A DNA stretch of 64,000 nt from Bacillus spongiae (GTDB taxonomy: Bacteria > Bacillota > Bacilli > Bacillales > Bacillaceae_K): assembly GCF_037120725.1 (NCBI RefSeq), contig NZ_JBBAXC010000012.1, forward strand, positions 62,001 to 126,000. The letters run 5' to 3'. Both the position numbers and the translations under genes were made by a program. Shown piece after piece: positions 9,215 to 17,851 of the stretch. The notes beneath the pieces were generated by a model that saw only the letters and a list, made by a program, of their open reading frames with translations, searched no databases and was not told the origin of the DNA. Numbering within the stretch: position 1 is the stretch's first letter; every line of letters begins with the position of its first letter.

Positions 9215-9439
9215 ATGGAAAAAAGAACTTTTTTTGCGTACTTTCTTATTGTCCTCTCCATAATAATACCTATTTATGTTTTAATAGATCCGTATTTTCA
9301 CTATGGGTACCCCTCATCTAGGGTTTTAGTTATTCTTTTCTTAATGTACTCATTATCTAAATTTGGGTATTATCTCTTGAACACAAGAGAAGAAGAAGAA
9401 TATTATTATGTTGACGACCTTAACGATAATAAAAAATAA
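9215..9439 (+). CDS. Small two-helix membrane protein, unknown
   Basis: A 74-residue protein with two hydrophobic helices (about residues 6-24 and 36-55) joined by a short loop containing DPYFHYGYPSS, and an acidic, tyrosine-rich C-terminal tail. The ATG at 9215 follows AAGGCGG (9201-9207) with 7-8 bases spacing; a TTG six bases earlier is too close to that site. A perfect terminator follows 2 bases after the stop, so it is a single-gene unit. No family recognised. It is read away from the GTNNAC array, so its promoter may be influenced by whatever binds there. Confidence 0.65.
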   Translation: MEKRTFFAYFLIVLSIIIPIYVLIDPYFHYGYPSSRVLVILFLMYSLSKFGYYLLNTREEEEYYYVDDLNDNKK

Positions 9440-9440
9440 A

Positions 9441-9468
9441 AGAAACCTACTCAATGAGTAGGTTTTTG
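9441..9468 (+). terminator. Intrinsic terminator
   Basis: Perfect stem AAACCTACTCA / TGAGTAGGTTT with a 2-base loop, followed by T-run, just after the small membrane protein. Confidence 0.8.
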
Positions 9469-10027
9469 TTGAATATATTCGAATTTTCGTTGACCATAGC
9501 CTATAAAATAAAATAAAAACGTACACGTAACAATATTGTTATTTAATACACGCATCTTCTAAAACTGTTTTTAATAATTGACATATTCCACTATAAGAAT
9601 AGAAAATCTATGATTTTATAAAATACAGCTAAGAATCCGCGTTTAGTACCCGTTAGTAGACAACGAGATAAGTTTTATAACTCCTTTTGACTATTACTAG
9701 CTTAATAGGCTATGTTTTATCAAATTTTGTTGATTATTCTACGGAATATGCTCCTCTACTGTGAACCTAACTATTTTTCGTCCCTCATGCTTTGTTAGAT
9801 GGAAAATTCCATTTTCAATTTTTTTCTCTCAATTAGTCCAAAAAATAAACCCATCTAGCCGCTTTCACGTCACCCTTGGTGTAGTTGAGCTAAAAAGAGA
9901 ATCAGATCAAGGAAAGCCTATCGACTGTTAAAAACCTACCTATTATTTATTCCATTATAGAAAATAAAAAAGCCTCAGATAACATAAACTGAAGCCCTTC
10001 TGTTTGGGATTTATTGTAATTCAAAAT
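9469..10027. other. Intergenic region, no gene recognised
   Basis: About 560 bases without a supported gene. A weak imperfect hairpin (GCCTCAG / CTGAAGC, about 9971-9994) lies near the end of the broken permease gene and could be its terminator. Short open stretches exist on both strands but none has a start, ribosome binding site or family resemblance. Confidence 0.5.
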
Positions 10028-10437
10028 TTATGACAACACTTCTTTATGCTTCATTACTCGGAAAAGACTTATAATGAATAGAATCGTTGACAGTAGTAAC
10101 AAAATAACAGCTAAAATCGGGTATAAAATAGGAACTCCAAATGCATTAATCGTTGTAAAGTACATAAATAAATATTCCCCTTTCATTATGCTGCTATGTG
10201 AAAGGGTCATGGCATCCCTCAACCAATTAACTTGAATCATATCGTACATAATTAAAGGGATTGCAAAACTACTAGCGCTCACAATAAAGGAAATAAGAAC
10301 ATTTTTACAAATAGATGAAATTAATGGTCAAAGTAGTCAAGGGTAAAGCCTGTTGAGAAAATCAATAAAAGGAAAAAGGTAATATAAATGATCTTCTGCT
10401 TAAAAATTTTATATAATTCGTATTTTAATAATTGCAT
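10028..10437 (-). pseudogene. Broken ABC-2 type permease
   Basis: The ATG at 10437 overlaps the ATPase stop (TAATG), and the first 38 codons encode MQLLKYELYKIFKQKIIY plus a hydrophobic helix, typical of the start of an ABC-2 permease. This frame stops at 10321. From about 10327 the neighbouring frame continues without a stop up to the natural end at 10028, giving further hydrophobic segments. The two pieces together code for only about 137 residues, while such permeases usually have 200-300 or more, so there is a frameshift and probably an internal deletion at the same point. It was evidently the permease of the ATPase upstream. Whether a short membrane fragment is still made is unknown. Confidence 0.7.
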
Positions 10438-11312
10438 TACTCGACGGTAGCCTCCTCATCAAAATAATATAAATATAAGTCTTCTAAATTCGGCATTTCA
10501 TTTTGAGCGTCTTGATGAGGTGCGACCTCGCTCAACACTCGTAATTGAAATTGATCGTGGTGACGAGTAATATTCCCTACTTTATACCTTAATTGGTAAT
10601 CACCAATATCCTGTTCATCGACAAGGAGAGACCATACTTTTCCTTCAATTCCTTTTAACAGCATTTGTGGTGACTCTTTTTTTATGAGGTGACCTGCTTT
10701 TAATATCATTACTTCCTTCGCAATAAATTCGATGTCTGATACGATATGGGTGGACAATAGGACGATTCTACTCATAGAAATTTTAGATAACAGGTTTCTA
10801 AACCGAATTCTTTCTTTCGGATCCAGACCTGCTGTCGGTTCATCCACAATTAGTATTTTAGGGTCATTTAATAAGGCTTGAGCAATTCCTACACGACGCT
10901 TCATTCCTCCTGAAAATTTCCCAACTTTCTCCTTACGGTGATCAAACAAGCCGACTAAATGAAGGACTTCCTTCACCTTCTCTACAGACGCCTCTTTTGA
11001 CAATCCTTTTAACGAAGCAATATACTTTAAAAATTTTTCGGCAGAGAAATTTTTGTACAATCCCACATATTGAGGTAAGTACCCAATCATGTCTCGATAG
11101 TTTTGGTCCATAGTCACGATATCCTGACCGTTTACGTAAATTGTTCCAGTGCTTGGCTTCATAACACTCGCTAGAATGCGCATAAAAGTCGATTTCCCTG
11201 AACCATTTGCCCCTAGAATACCGTAAACACCTGTCGTAAACTCAATGTTAAGGTCAACTAAAGCTTGTTTATCGCCAAAATTTTTAGAAAGATTCGTGAT
11301 GGTTATATTCAT
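10437..11312 (-). CDS. ABC transporter ATP-binding protein
   Basis: Cytosolic nucleotide-binding subunit of an ABC exporter. Walker A is GANGSGKST (residues 34-42), the signature is SGGMKRR, and Walker B is ILIVDEPTAGLDP near residues 157-169, followed by the H-loop STHIVSD. A C-terminal extension of about 70 residues is typical of ABC-2/YtrB-like ATPases. It overlaps the upstream membrane-protein gene by 29 bases and the broken permease by one base, so the genes are one operon with the ECF sigma gene at its head. Because the permease reading frame is disrupted, this ATPase may act with the upstream six-helix protein or may be non-functional as a transporter. Substrate unknown. Confidence 0.92.
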   Translation of the reverse strand: MNITITNLSKNFGDKQALVDLNIEFTTGVYGILGANGSGKSTFMRILASVMKPSTGTIYVNGQDIVTMDQNYRDMIGYLPQYVGLYKNFSAEKFLKYIASLKGLSKEASVEKVKEVLHLVGLFDHRKEKVGKFSGGMKRRVGIAQALLNDPKILIVDEPTAGLDPKERIRFRNLLSKISMSRIVLLSTHIVSDIEFIAKEVMILKAGHLIKKESPQMLLKGIEGKVWSLLVDEQDIGDYQLRYKVGNITRHHDQFQLRVLSEVAPHQDAQNEMPNLEDLYLYYFDEEATVE

Positions 11313-12102
11313 AAGTAATACCCCTTTTATAAATTTGCGTCACTTGGAAAATGGCCAAAATTGAAGCAATAAGTGTTAGCAAAAGATAGACGATTGTCGG
11401 AATCTTTTCGATGTATTCTGTAAATTGGCTTATAAAACCGCCAAACATAATCCACATTAAAAGTCCCATAGTAATGGCATAGACATGTCTAAATCGATAA
11501 ACAATAAGTAAAGAAATAGTTGTAATGATAGTAAAAGGTGTGATCCAATATAAAATCAATTTCCACATCCATATTTCTTGATCAAAAACAGAGATAATGA
11601 CGGTTAAAAGTACATTAATGAATAAGTTAAACCCTCCAATGACAACCATTTTAGATAAAATGATTTCCTGGAGGTTGTATTTAAATGACATTTCCAGCTC
11701 TTCCATATCCATATAGCGACTTTTCACAATTTCGACTAACCCCGTTAAAGTAGGAATGGGTGAAAGGATCATCAAAATCGTATAAGGATTTTCCTCGGAA
11801 ATAAAAACGGCTAATAAACCCATTATCATAAATAGGCTATTTAACCCCCAAAAGAGGGGACTAATGTACAGCAATTCATGTAAAGATTGCCTTAATAGAG
11901 CCGAAACACTCTCATAGGCAGGACGCCATTTGCTTTTTTTAACAGGGACAAACGGTCGAATCGCTTCAATCGTTTGCATCATTTTAGCTTCATCTGGATA
12001 TTCCACATCAAATTCATCTAACAGCTCAGCCCATTCCTCCAATTCCTCCTCCATAACCATATCCGTTAACTGTTCATCTTTTTCGTACTCTCGTCGATTC
12101 AT
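11284..12102 (-). CDS. Six-helix membrane protein in ECF sigma operon
   Basis: This 272-residue protein has an acidic cytosolic N-terminal segment of about 100 residues followed by six hydrophobic helices in pairs. The start is set at the ATG at 12102, which follows GGGGGGAAAAC and gives MNRREYEKDEQ; an upstream in-frame ATG lacks a site. The gene overlaps the sigma gene by 29 bases, so they are translationally coupled. The acidic N-terminal segment next to an ECF sigma gene suggests a membrane-bound anti-sigma factor, and the helical part resembles an ABC-2-like permease. No HxxxCxxC zinc motif is present. The role is inferred from context and could equally be a transporter subunit. Confidence 0.7.
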   Translation of the reverse strand: MNRREYEKDEQLTDMVMEEELEEWAELLDEFDVEYPDEAKMMQTIEAIRPFVPVKKSKWRPAYESVSALLRQSLHELLYISPLFWGLNSLFMIMGLLAVFISEENPYTILMILSPIPTLTGLVEIVKSRYMDMEELEMSFKYNLQEIILSKMVVIGGFNLFINVLLTVIISVFDQEIWMWKLILYWITPFTIITTISLLIVYRFRHVYAITMGLLMWIMFGGFISQFTEYIEKIPTIVYLLLTLIASILAIFQVTQIYKRGITYEYNHHESF

Positions 12103-12646
12103 CGTTTTCCCCCCTCTCAAGCTGTTTGGCTAGTTTGTTTAATCCCTGTTTTAGTCTAGATTTGACCGTTGACACACTCGTCTCTGTCACCTCTGCAATC
12201 TCTTTTATTTTCATATGGTGATAATATTTGAGAATAAGCGCTTCACGCTGATAATCTGGAAGAAGATTAATGGCAGCTGTCACTTGTTTGCGCGTTTCCT
12301 TTTTTTCGAATATATAGGATACATTTTTTTGTTCACATTCAATATTTTCAATTAGCTCTGATTGCTGAGTACTATTACGATAGTCCGCACTTCTCCAATA
12401 GTCTCTGCAATGATTAACAGCGATAGAATAAAGCCAACTTTTAAATGTGCCTTTACTCGAATAAGCTTGTATTTTTTGAATGACCTTTATAAAGATTTCT
12501 TGTGTTAAATCGTAGGCCATCTCCTTGTTCCCCACTTTACGGTAAACAAAAGCATAAATTGGTTTATAGTATTTTCTCGTTAATACTTCCATTGCAGCTT
12601 GACTACCACCTAATATTTCATCGATTAACTCTTGATCTTCAGGCAT
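12074..12646 (-). CDS. ECF-type RNA polymerase sigma factor
   Basis: Extracytoplasmic-function sigma factor that would direct RNA polymerase to a stress regulon. Region 2 spans about residues 20-85 with KYYKPIYAFVYRKVGNKEMAYDLTQEIFIKV and SWLYSIAVNHCRD; region 4 at about 120-180 has LPDYQREALILKYY and the helix-turn-helix IKEIAEVTETSVSTVKSRL. At 190 residues it has the normal ECF length. The ATG at 12646 is chosen because GAGGTG lies 6 bases before it; the longer frame has no site. It heads an operon with a membrane protein, an ABC ATPase and a broken permease. Control is probably by the membrane protein acting as anti-sigma, by analogy. Confidence 0.9.
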   Translation of the reverse strand: MPEDQELIDEILGGSQAAMEVLTRKYYKPIYAFVYRKVGNKEMAYDLTQEIFIKVIQKIQAYSSKGTFKSWLYSIAVNHCRDYWRSADYRNSTQQSELIENIECEQKNVSYIFEKKETRKQVTAAINLLPDYQREALILKYYHHMKIKEIAEVTETSVSTVKSRLKQGLNKLAKQLERGENDESTRVRKR

Positions 12647-12933
12647 TTCCATCACCTCACTTATTAAGACGAAACAAATTAAAAAAAGACTTATATTATT
12701 TAGTAAAAAAGTTCCCAATCTATTTTAATGTTACGTTACAGGAAAGGATAGATATTATTATAACTTTCTCAATCTATTAAACTACTTACTAGAAGGGTTA
12801 AAGAGCGATCTCGACCTCTCAGGCATTATTTTTTACTTTTATACCCTTTTTTTATACAATGATTTTAAAGGAAATTCTTTTCCCTAGTAATAATCAAAGT
12901 TGAAAAGATTTGCTTTTTCATTTTCATTAAATA

Positions 12934-12949
12934 TGTGACTTGTTTCACA
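12934..12949. promoter_or_regulatory. FNR-type box (distal) upstream of DoxX gene
   Basis: Perfect TGTGA-N6-TCACA palindrome, the consensus for the oxygen-sensing regulator Fnr of Bacillus and for Crp-family regulators generally. It lies 84 bases (centre to centre, eight helical turns) upstream of a second identical box. Confidence 0.6.
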
Positions 12950-13017
12950 ATTTAGTTTGTTTTGCTCTGATGTGGGCAATTGGGGACGTCGAAAATTACT
13001 ACATGTGTGCACAGTAA

Positions 13018-13033
13018 TGTGAAGAAATTCACA
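13018..13033. promoter_or_regulatory. FNR-type box (proximal) upstream of DoxX gene
   Basis: Second perfect TGTGA-N6-TCACA palindrome. A TACAAT hexamer at 13061-13066 could be the -10 element, which would place this box near -47, close to the class II activator position. The box suggests oxygen or redox control of the DoxX gene. Confidence 0.6.
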
Positions 13034-13088
13034 AAATAATAGGAGATTTACACCCCAAAATACAATTACTCTATGGAGGACCGTCAAT

Positions 13089-13598
13089 ATGAATCATTTC
13101 ATAAAGAATAGTTTACTCGTTGCTTTGGCATTTTTGGTCGCAAGAATTTACCTTAGTTATACATGGCTTTCAAACGCTGAAAGTAAATTGATTTTTGATT
13201 TTAATATAACACCAATGTTAGAAGCGCAAGTTCAAAGCGGAACACTTCCATCTTGGTGGGCAGGTTTTATGAAGTTATTTGTTCTCCCAAATACGGCGAT
13301 CTTTGAGCTTTTAGTTACTGTAGGAGAATTAAGTGTTGGGATTGCCCTCTTATTGGGGTTATTTACTCGTTTTTCCGCATTAATGGGAGCCATCATGAAC
13401 TTCTCCTTTTTGATGACCTTTGGATCTGGACTCGATTTACAAATGTTGATCATCCATTTAACTCTTTTCGTATTTGCCTATAGTGCAGGGAGAATTGGTT
13501 TAGATCGATATAGTAGACAATACACATCCAAATGGGGAACAAGCATCAAGCGACGCCTCTTACCAAAAAATAAGCGAGGAAAGGAGACGTTCGCATGA
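13089..13598 (+). CDS. DoxX-family membrane protein
   Basis: A 169-residue membrane protein with four hydrophobic helices of the DoxX/SURF4-like family. Family features are the N-terminal LVARIYLSYTWLSNAESKL, the ELLVTVGELSVGIALLLGLFTR segment and the FAYSAGRIGLDRY end of the core; a basic tail follows. DoxX proteins are linked to thiol/redox and quinone-related processes, but the role is not settled. TATGGAGGA lies upstream of the ATG with suitable spacing. Two perfect FNR-type boxes precede it, so low-oxygen induction is likely. Its stop codon overlaps the start of a 28-residue ORF (ATGA). Family assignment is firm, function is not. Confidence 0.85.
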   Translation: MNHFIKNSLLVALAFLVARIYLSYTWLSNAESKLIFDFNITPMLEAQVQSGTLPSWWAGFMKLFVLPNTAIFELLVTVGELSVGIALLLGLFTRFSALMGAIMNFSFLMTFGSGLDLQMLIIHLTLFVFAYSAGRIGLDRYSRQYTSKWGTSIKRRLLPKNKRGKETFA

Positions 13599-13681
13599 CA
13601 CTGATGATGATGGGGTTCTTCATAACTGTCGGTATTACCATTTCCATTGCAGCTGAGCTTTCTTCTGAAAAGCAGCATTAA
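13595..13681 (+). CDS. 28-residue membrane micropeptide coupled to DoxX gene
   Basis: The ATG overlaps the DoxX stop (ATGA) and is preceded by AAAGGAG at a good distance (about 8 bases), so translation is well supported despite the small size. The peptide has one hydrophobic stretch (MMGFFITVGITISIAAEL) and a short polar tail SSEKQH, the shape of a single-pass membrane micropeptide that might associate with the DoxX protein. A terminator follows about 55 bases later, so both genes share one transcript. No homologue is recalled. Confidence 0.55.
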   Translation: MTLMMMGFFITVGITISIAAELSSEKQH

Positions 13682-13734
13682 AAACTAGACGATATAGAAG
13701 AAAGAGCTGCTTGAAAAGGATTAGTCTTTAAAAA

Positions 13735-13780
13735 GAGGCGTCCCATCGTCGACAAATCGACTGATGGAACGCCCCTTTTC
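13735..13780 (+). terminator. Intrinsic terminator of the doxX transcript
   Basis: Stem GGCGTCCCATC / GATGGAACGCC (one mismatch) with further pairing GTCGA/TCGAC inside, followed by CCTTTTC. Confidence 0.75.
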
Positions 13781-13824
13781 ATGTCTTTTCCTAAAAATTA
13801 AACCGTAGTCGAAACAAGAGGATA

Positions 13825-14544
13825 TTAACAAATACACGTTTTACGCTTCTTTCCAATCGCCTGTCTCTTTTCTATTTTCTCAATATATTGAGTCGCAAGC
13901 GGGACTTTACAAGCCGTATCCCCCATATTTACCTTTACTTTCCCAGTAATTTCAGCAACTCGCTTTGCTTTATCTGTTAAAGGAGGATAATAGGCTGCCA
14001 CAGAAATGACAAAGCCGTTCATGACATAACGAACACGATTTCTTTCCTCATGAATCGTTTGTTCCACTTTTTCTAATAGACATTTTACTTCTTCCGCTGG
14101 AATTTGATCATTGGCTGTGATCGATAAATAATTGGCATACGTACTCCATCCTGCTGTAGCAATCATTTCTTCTTTAGAAGCCATCCATTCTCTTGCTAAC
14201 TCTAAAGCAAACGGCGATTCAGCCGCTACTTGTGCAACGGTATATTCGCTTAACATATACCAATTTGCTTGCTTCACCCAGTGCTGAAGCTGATCCTTTG
14301 CCATTTGCTTCGGATCTACAGCTAAACCGGCTAAATACATGGCATCACTATTTCCCGAGTCATAAAGCCTCAACGCTAAGTCTTGGTTTTTTTTCACTTT
14401 CTTCAGTAGATGCTTTTTCAAGTCACCCACCTTCACTCCAAATAAAGGCTCCATCGCACCATGCTTTTTGAAGATGGTTTTCGTTTGCTCGCTTCCTAGC
14501 TCTTCTAGTGTTGCCATGACTTCTCCATATGAGATCAATTCCAT
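13825..14544 (-). CDS. AlkD-like DNA alkylation repair protein
   Basis: HEAT-repeat-like all-helical protein of the DNA alkylation repair family (PF08713), whose members excise N3- or N7-alkylated purines. The 239 residues include the family patterns FGVKVGDLKKHLLKKVKKNQDLA near residues 35-60, the DAMYLAGLAVDP segment and the WSTYANY segment. The C-terminal part VNMGDTACKVPLATQYIEKI is typical of a Firmicute subgroup often annotated simply as alkylation repair. Close before the ATG lies AAAAGGAGGA, which leaves only one or two bases; a TTG two codons later (14538) has ideal spacing and may be the true start. Catalytic competence was not verified. Confidence 0.8.
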   Translation of the reverse strand: MELISYGEVMATLEELGSEQTKTIFKKHGAMEPLFGVKVGDLKKHLLKKVKKNQDLALRLYDSGNSDAMYLAGLAVDPKQMAKDQLQHWVKQANWYMLSEYTVAQVAAESPFALELAREWMASKEEMIATAGWSTYANYLSITANDQIPAEEVKCLLEKVEQTIHEERNRVRYVMNGFVISVAAYYPPLTDKAKRVAEITGKVKVNMGDTACKVPLATQYIEKIEKRQAIGKKRKTCIC

Positions 14545-14624
14545 TCCTCCTTTTCTTTTTTATCTTTACTTATTCTATTATTTCACCTTTAGTTCCTATT
14601 CACGTTACCAAATTGGCTTACATT

Positions 14625-15497
14625 TTACATCGACATTTCGTATCCATTAACAAAAAAACTAATCGTCTCAAGTTCATCTTCTGTAAGTTCTCTATTTTCC
14701 TGCTTTTCATATGCCTGCTTAATCTTTCCTTGATCACCTTTGTAATGCTCCGTATACTTTGCTATCGTTTTTAAAAGGTTGACTTCTTGATTAAATTCTT
14801 GTTTTGAGACAGCATTTCCATGGGAATAAATATATGTTTCTGCATCAAAGCTCTCTAAATCCTCTATTAGTTTCAACGTTCTTTTCATTGTATAGTTTAT
14901 TTGCTTCGAAAAGATATCGGGGTAAATACAGTCTCCTAAAAATAGGATCTTTTCTTCTTTTATGTAGATAATTACAGAATCCTCGGCATGGTCTCCGCCT
15001 ACCTTCTCTAAAATACATGTAATACCACCAAGGTCTATCTCTAATCTCTGTTCAAATGTGATAGTTGGTAAGGCAATCGTAATGTTACGATGATCGACGA
15101 ACTCTTTCTTAATTGCGTTCGCACAAAATTCTATTTCCGTTCCTTGTCTAACTCTTTCATCAATTGCCTCATCTGACCAAGATAAAGGGATGAGCTCCTC
15201 CATCGCCTTTTTTGTCTCAATGGATGAAATAGAGATGGAATTGGCTAAAGTAGGTAGACCAAAAATATGGTCCCAGTGCCAATGAGTTAAAGCAACGATA
15301 TCGGGACTTTTCACTTGTCGTTTAGCAAGCTCTTCTAAGAATAGATGGGCATGATTTTCCGAATTGCCCGCATCAATCATCAATGTCTTTTCATCCCCAA
15401 CGACCATGCCTAATATGGGACGGTCCGTTTCCGAAACAGGGGTCATATAATAAAATCTATCACCAATTGTTTTTATTTTTTGTTCCATTTTATTCAC
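14625..15497 (-). CDS. Metallo-beta-lactamase-fold hydrolase
   Basis: A cytosolic metal-dependent hydrolase of the MBL superfamily, 290 residues. The zinc-binding signature THWHWDH is near residues 86-92 (HxHxDH pattern), the third histidine is in VGGDHAEDSVIIY, the bridging aspartate is in LFLGDCIYPD, and the last histidine is in YSHGNAV. No beta-lactamase signal peptide is present. The substrate is unknown; candidates are lactonases, glyoxalase II-like or other small-molecule hydrolases. It stands between the alkylation repair gene and the divergent pseudouridine synthase gene. Confidence 0.88.
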   Translation of the reverse strand: MNKMEQKIKTIGDRFYYMTPVSETDRPILGMVVGDEKTLMIDAGNSENHAHLFLEELAKRQVKSPDIVALTHWHWDHIFGLPTLANSISISSIETKKAMEELIPLSWSDEAIDERVRQGTEIEFCANAIKKEFVDHRNITIALPTITFEQRLEIDLGGITCILEKVGGDHAEDSVIIYIKEEKILFLGDCIYPDIFSKQINYTMKRTLKLIEDLESFDAETYIYSHGNAVSKQEFNQEVNLLKTIAKYTEHYKGDQGKIKQAYEKQENRELTEDELETISFFVNGYEMSM

Positions 15498-15651
15498 TCC
15501 TATCTATTTCAATAACCTTATCATAACGAATTCACTTCTAACCGCCAAGTTTCTGAAATATGTTCATCAACTATAGACCCTTCTTGAAAACAACGGCATA
15601 TTTGGGTATTCTTAAAGCTATAACTTTCTAAATATTAAGGATGTAGTGAAC

Positions 15652-16359
15652 ATGCGTATAAATAAATTCATTAGTGAAGCTGGAAAAGCCTCTAGGCGTG
15701 GAGCCGATAAATTAGTGAATGAAGGAAGAGTCACCATTAATGGAAAAGTCGCGAAAATAGGCACCCAGGTGGAGCCTGGAGATGAAGTAAAGGTCAGCGG
15801 AGAAACGATTCGAATGGCGCGGAATAATGTGTATATCGCTTTAAACAAACCCGTCGGAATTACGAGCACAACGGAAAAGAAGGTAAAAGGAAATATTGTC
15901 GACCTTGTTAACCACCCTTTACGAATTTTTAATATTGGTCGTCTGGATAAAGATTCAGAGGGACTAATCCTTCTGACAAACGATGGCGATATTGTCAACG
16001 AAATATTGCGAGCTGAAAATCAGCATGAAAAAGAATATATCGTATCGGTAGACAAGCCAATAACCCCTGAATTTCTAGAAAAAATGGCAGCAGGTGTCAA
16101 AATCTTAGGAACAAAAACACTACCATGTAAAGTGACTCAGCTATCAAAATTTGATTTTCAAATTATCTTAACTCAAGGATTAAACCGTCAAATACGTCGA
16201 ATGTGCGAAGTTTTAGGTTATGAAGTATACCGGCTCCAACGAGTTAGAATTATGAATATTCATTTAGGTAATCTTCCTATCGGCCAATGGCGTGACTTAA
16301 CAAAGAAAGAAAAGAAACAATTATTCCAAGACTTAAACTATCAACCGAAAGAATGGTAA
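15652..16359 (+). CDS. rluF: RluF/RsuA-family 23S rRNA pseudouridine synthase
   Basis: Isomerises uridine to pseudouridine in 23S rRNA (RluF acts on U2604 in E. coli). An N-terminal S4 RNA-binding domain (residues 1-60, with [15 protein letters not shown]) is followed by the catalytic domain with [19 protein letters not shown]; the aspartate in GRLDKDS is the catalytic one. The C-terminal [15 protein letters not shown] motif is typical of the RsuA/RluF group. The ATG at 15652 is preferred (AAGGA 10 bases upstream); a GTG two codons earlier is closer to the site. It is followed by a terminator and is monocistronic. RluF rather than RluB/RsuA is judged from overall resemblance. Confidence 0.88.
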   Translation: MRINKFISEAGKASRRGADKLVNEGRVTINGKVAKIGTQVEPGDEVKVSGETIRMARNNVYIALNKPVGITSTTEKKVKGNIVDLVNHPLRIFNIGRLDKDSEGLILLTNDGDIVNEILRAENQHEKEYIVSVDKPITPEFLEKMAAGVKILGTKTLPCKVTQLSKFDFQIILTQGLNRQIRRMCEVLGYEVYRLQRVRIMNIHLGNLPIGQWRDLTKKEKKQLFQDLNYQPKEW

Positions 16360-16385
16360 AAATGAGATTCTAGTCCATTCCATAC

Positions 16386-16422
16386 CAAACCCCTACTTTC
16401 ATTAAAAGTGTAGGGGTTTTTC
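16386..16422 (+). terminator. Intrinsic terminator
   Basis: Perfect 10-bp stem AAACCCCTAC / GTAGGGGTTT with a T-run, after the pseudouridine synthase gene. Confidence 0.8.
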
Positions 16423-16567
16423 CTATCCTTAGGTATTGTTTCATTTATAACCATCCTTTCCCTATCACTCCTTCCTCGAAAGCGGTACGTTATAACTAAG
16501 ATTCATAGTTGCTTTTTCTACTAGTAAACTTCATTATTATCAATCTACTATAAGGAGTATGGAAAAT

Positions 16568-17806
16568 ATGATGGTGAAAACGCCTTTAAATCAAGAGGAT
16601 GTAATAAAAATAAAAAAGGTTTTAACAAAGTTTCAAGCAGGCTATACAAAACGAAATGTAGAGGTTCTAGATGACTTCATAGGGGAAGTATTTGTACAGA
16701 ACGAACGGATGATTACGGTCGGAACTTCTCGTAGTGAATGGTGTTTCGGACGTAATGAATTAAAAGAATTACTTAAGAGTGATTGGATGTACTGGGGGAA
16801 TCTTACCGTAAATATTGAGAACGCCAAGATTAATACTAAAGGGAATAGTGCGTGGTTTTTAGCTGATAGTACGATTAGCTGGGATACTACTGAGGATGCG
16901 GAGGAATGGCGTCAAGACTTAGTCGACGATTTCTTCAAGAAAAACGGTCGGTTTGTCCATTTTTCTCCGGCAGCAAGGGTAGCGATGCTAAACGAAAAGC
17001 TACTCTTTATTATGAAGTCATTTGCTCATAAACAAAAAGAACCTCTCACTTTTCCTATTCGACTATCAGGTGGATTGGTTCGACAAGACCAAAGCTTTCG
17101 GATAAACAGATTACATTTCTCTGTCCCTATGAAAAGCTTCCCCGAGTGGAGAATAGATAAAAATAACCCCGATTCGCTTAAGTATTATAACCAAATAAAG
17201 AAGAGAATGCTACACTATAACGAATTATTTGATGATGAATGTCGAGAAGAAATTACGGAGCTTCTCCATAACTTACGGGCCCATTATTTAGGCAAAACGA
17301 ATCCAACACAATTGATTAAAAAACTCTTTTCATCGTATGACGATAATTATGTCGTTGATCCAAATGAAAACCCAGCTGCTATCGGAAACAACCATATTGA
17401 AAAAATTCTAATTCTTCAAAGACAAAAGTGGGATGAATTCGTTCTAAATATAGAAGAAGCACTTATTCATACAGAGGGTGATACGGCCTCTATTATAACA
17501 AGCGGGATATTCAGAAAATCTTTTCTTTCTAATGAATTCCTTCAAAAAGAATTACATGGAATGAAAGAAACGCTACAAAAAGAGGGTAAAGGAGAGGGAC
17601 AGCTTTTTAAAGCACAAAAGCAGATTGCTCATACAATAAAAGAATTATCCTTCGGTGAAGAGGCTTTATGGGAATTCCGCTTTGAGGCGACCGCCATCAA
17701 AGAAAAGGGAAAATGGAAGTTCCACAACCTGCAATTTACATACCCTTCCCTACATTTATTTGAGGGAAATTACCGGATGATCCCGTTACTTTCAACTGAT
17801 CAATAA
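16568..17806 (+). CDS. Tandem SnoaL/NTF2-like domain protein
   Basis: A 412-residue cytosolic protein made of two copies of an NTF2-like (SnoaL-type) cone fold: about residues 10-205 and 225-410. Both copies show the family layout: an N-terminal helix, a central AKINTKGNSAWFLAD or ALIHTEGDTASIITS strand pair, and a final strand ending in FSVP or FTYP. The first copy ends RINRLHFSVP then FPEWRI, typical of SnoaL-like proteins. The ATG at 16568 is taken because TAAGGAG is 10 bases upstream; the ATG at 16559 is too near. No catalytic residues are evident, so it may bind a small ligand or protein. It is a single-gene unit ending in a strong terminator. Confidence 0.65.
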   Translation: MMVKTPLNQEDVIKIKKVLTKFQAGYTKRNVEVLDDFIGEVFVQNERMITVGTSRSEWCFGRNELKELLKSDWMYWGNLTVNIENAKINTKGNSAWFLADSTISWDTTEDAEEWRQDLVDDFFKKNGRFVHFSPAARVAMLNEKLLFIMKSFAHKQKEPLTFPIRLSGGLVRQDQSFRINRLHFSVPMKSFPEWRIDKNNPDSLKYYNQIKKRMLHYNELFDDECREEITELLHNLRAHYLGKTNPTQLIKKLFSSYDDNYVVDPNENPAAIGNNHIEKILILQRQKWDEFVLNIEEALIHTEGDTASIITSGIFRKSFLSNEFLQKELHGMKETLQKEGKGEGQLFKAQKQIAHTIKELSFGEEALWEFRFEATAIKEKGKWKFHNLQFTYPSLHLFEGNYRMIPLLSTDQ

Positions 17807-17809
17807 GTC

Positions 17810-17845
17810 AAAAACGTTGTGGCTCTATGACCACAACGTTTTTCT
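17810..17845. terminator. Bidirectional intrinsic terminator
   Basis: Stem AAAACGTTGTGG / CCACAACGTTTT with a loop of about 8 bases between two convergent genes, with A-run on one side and T-run on the other. Confidence 0.85.
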
Positions 17846-17851
17846 ATCAGT

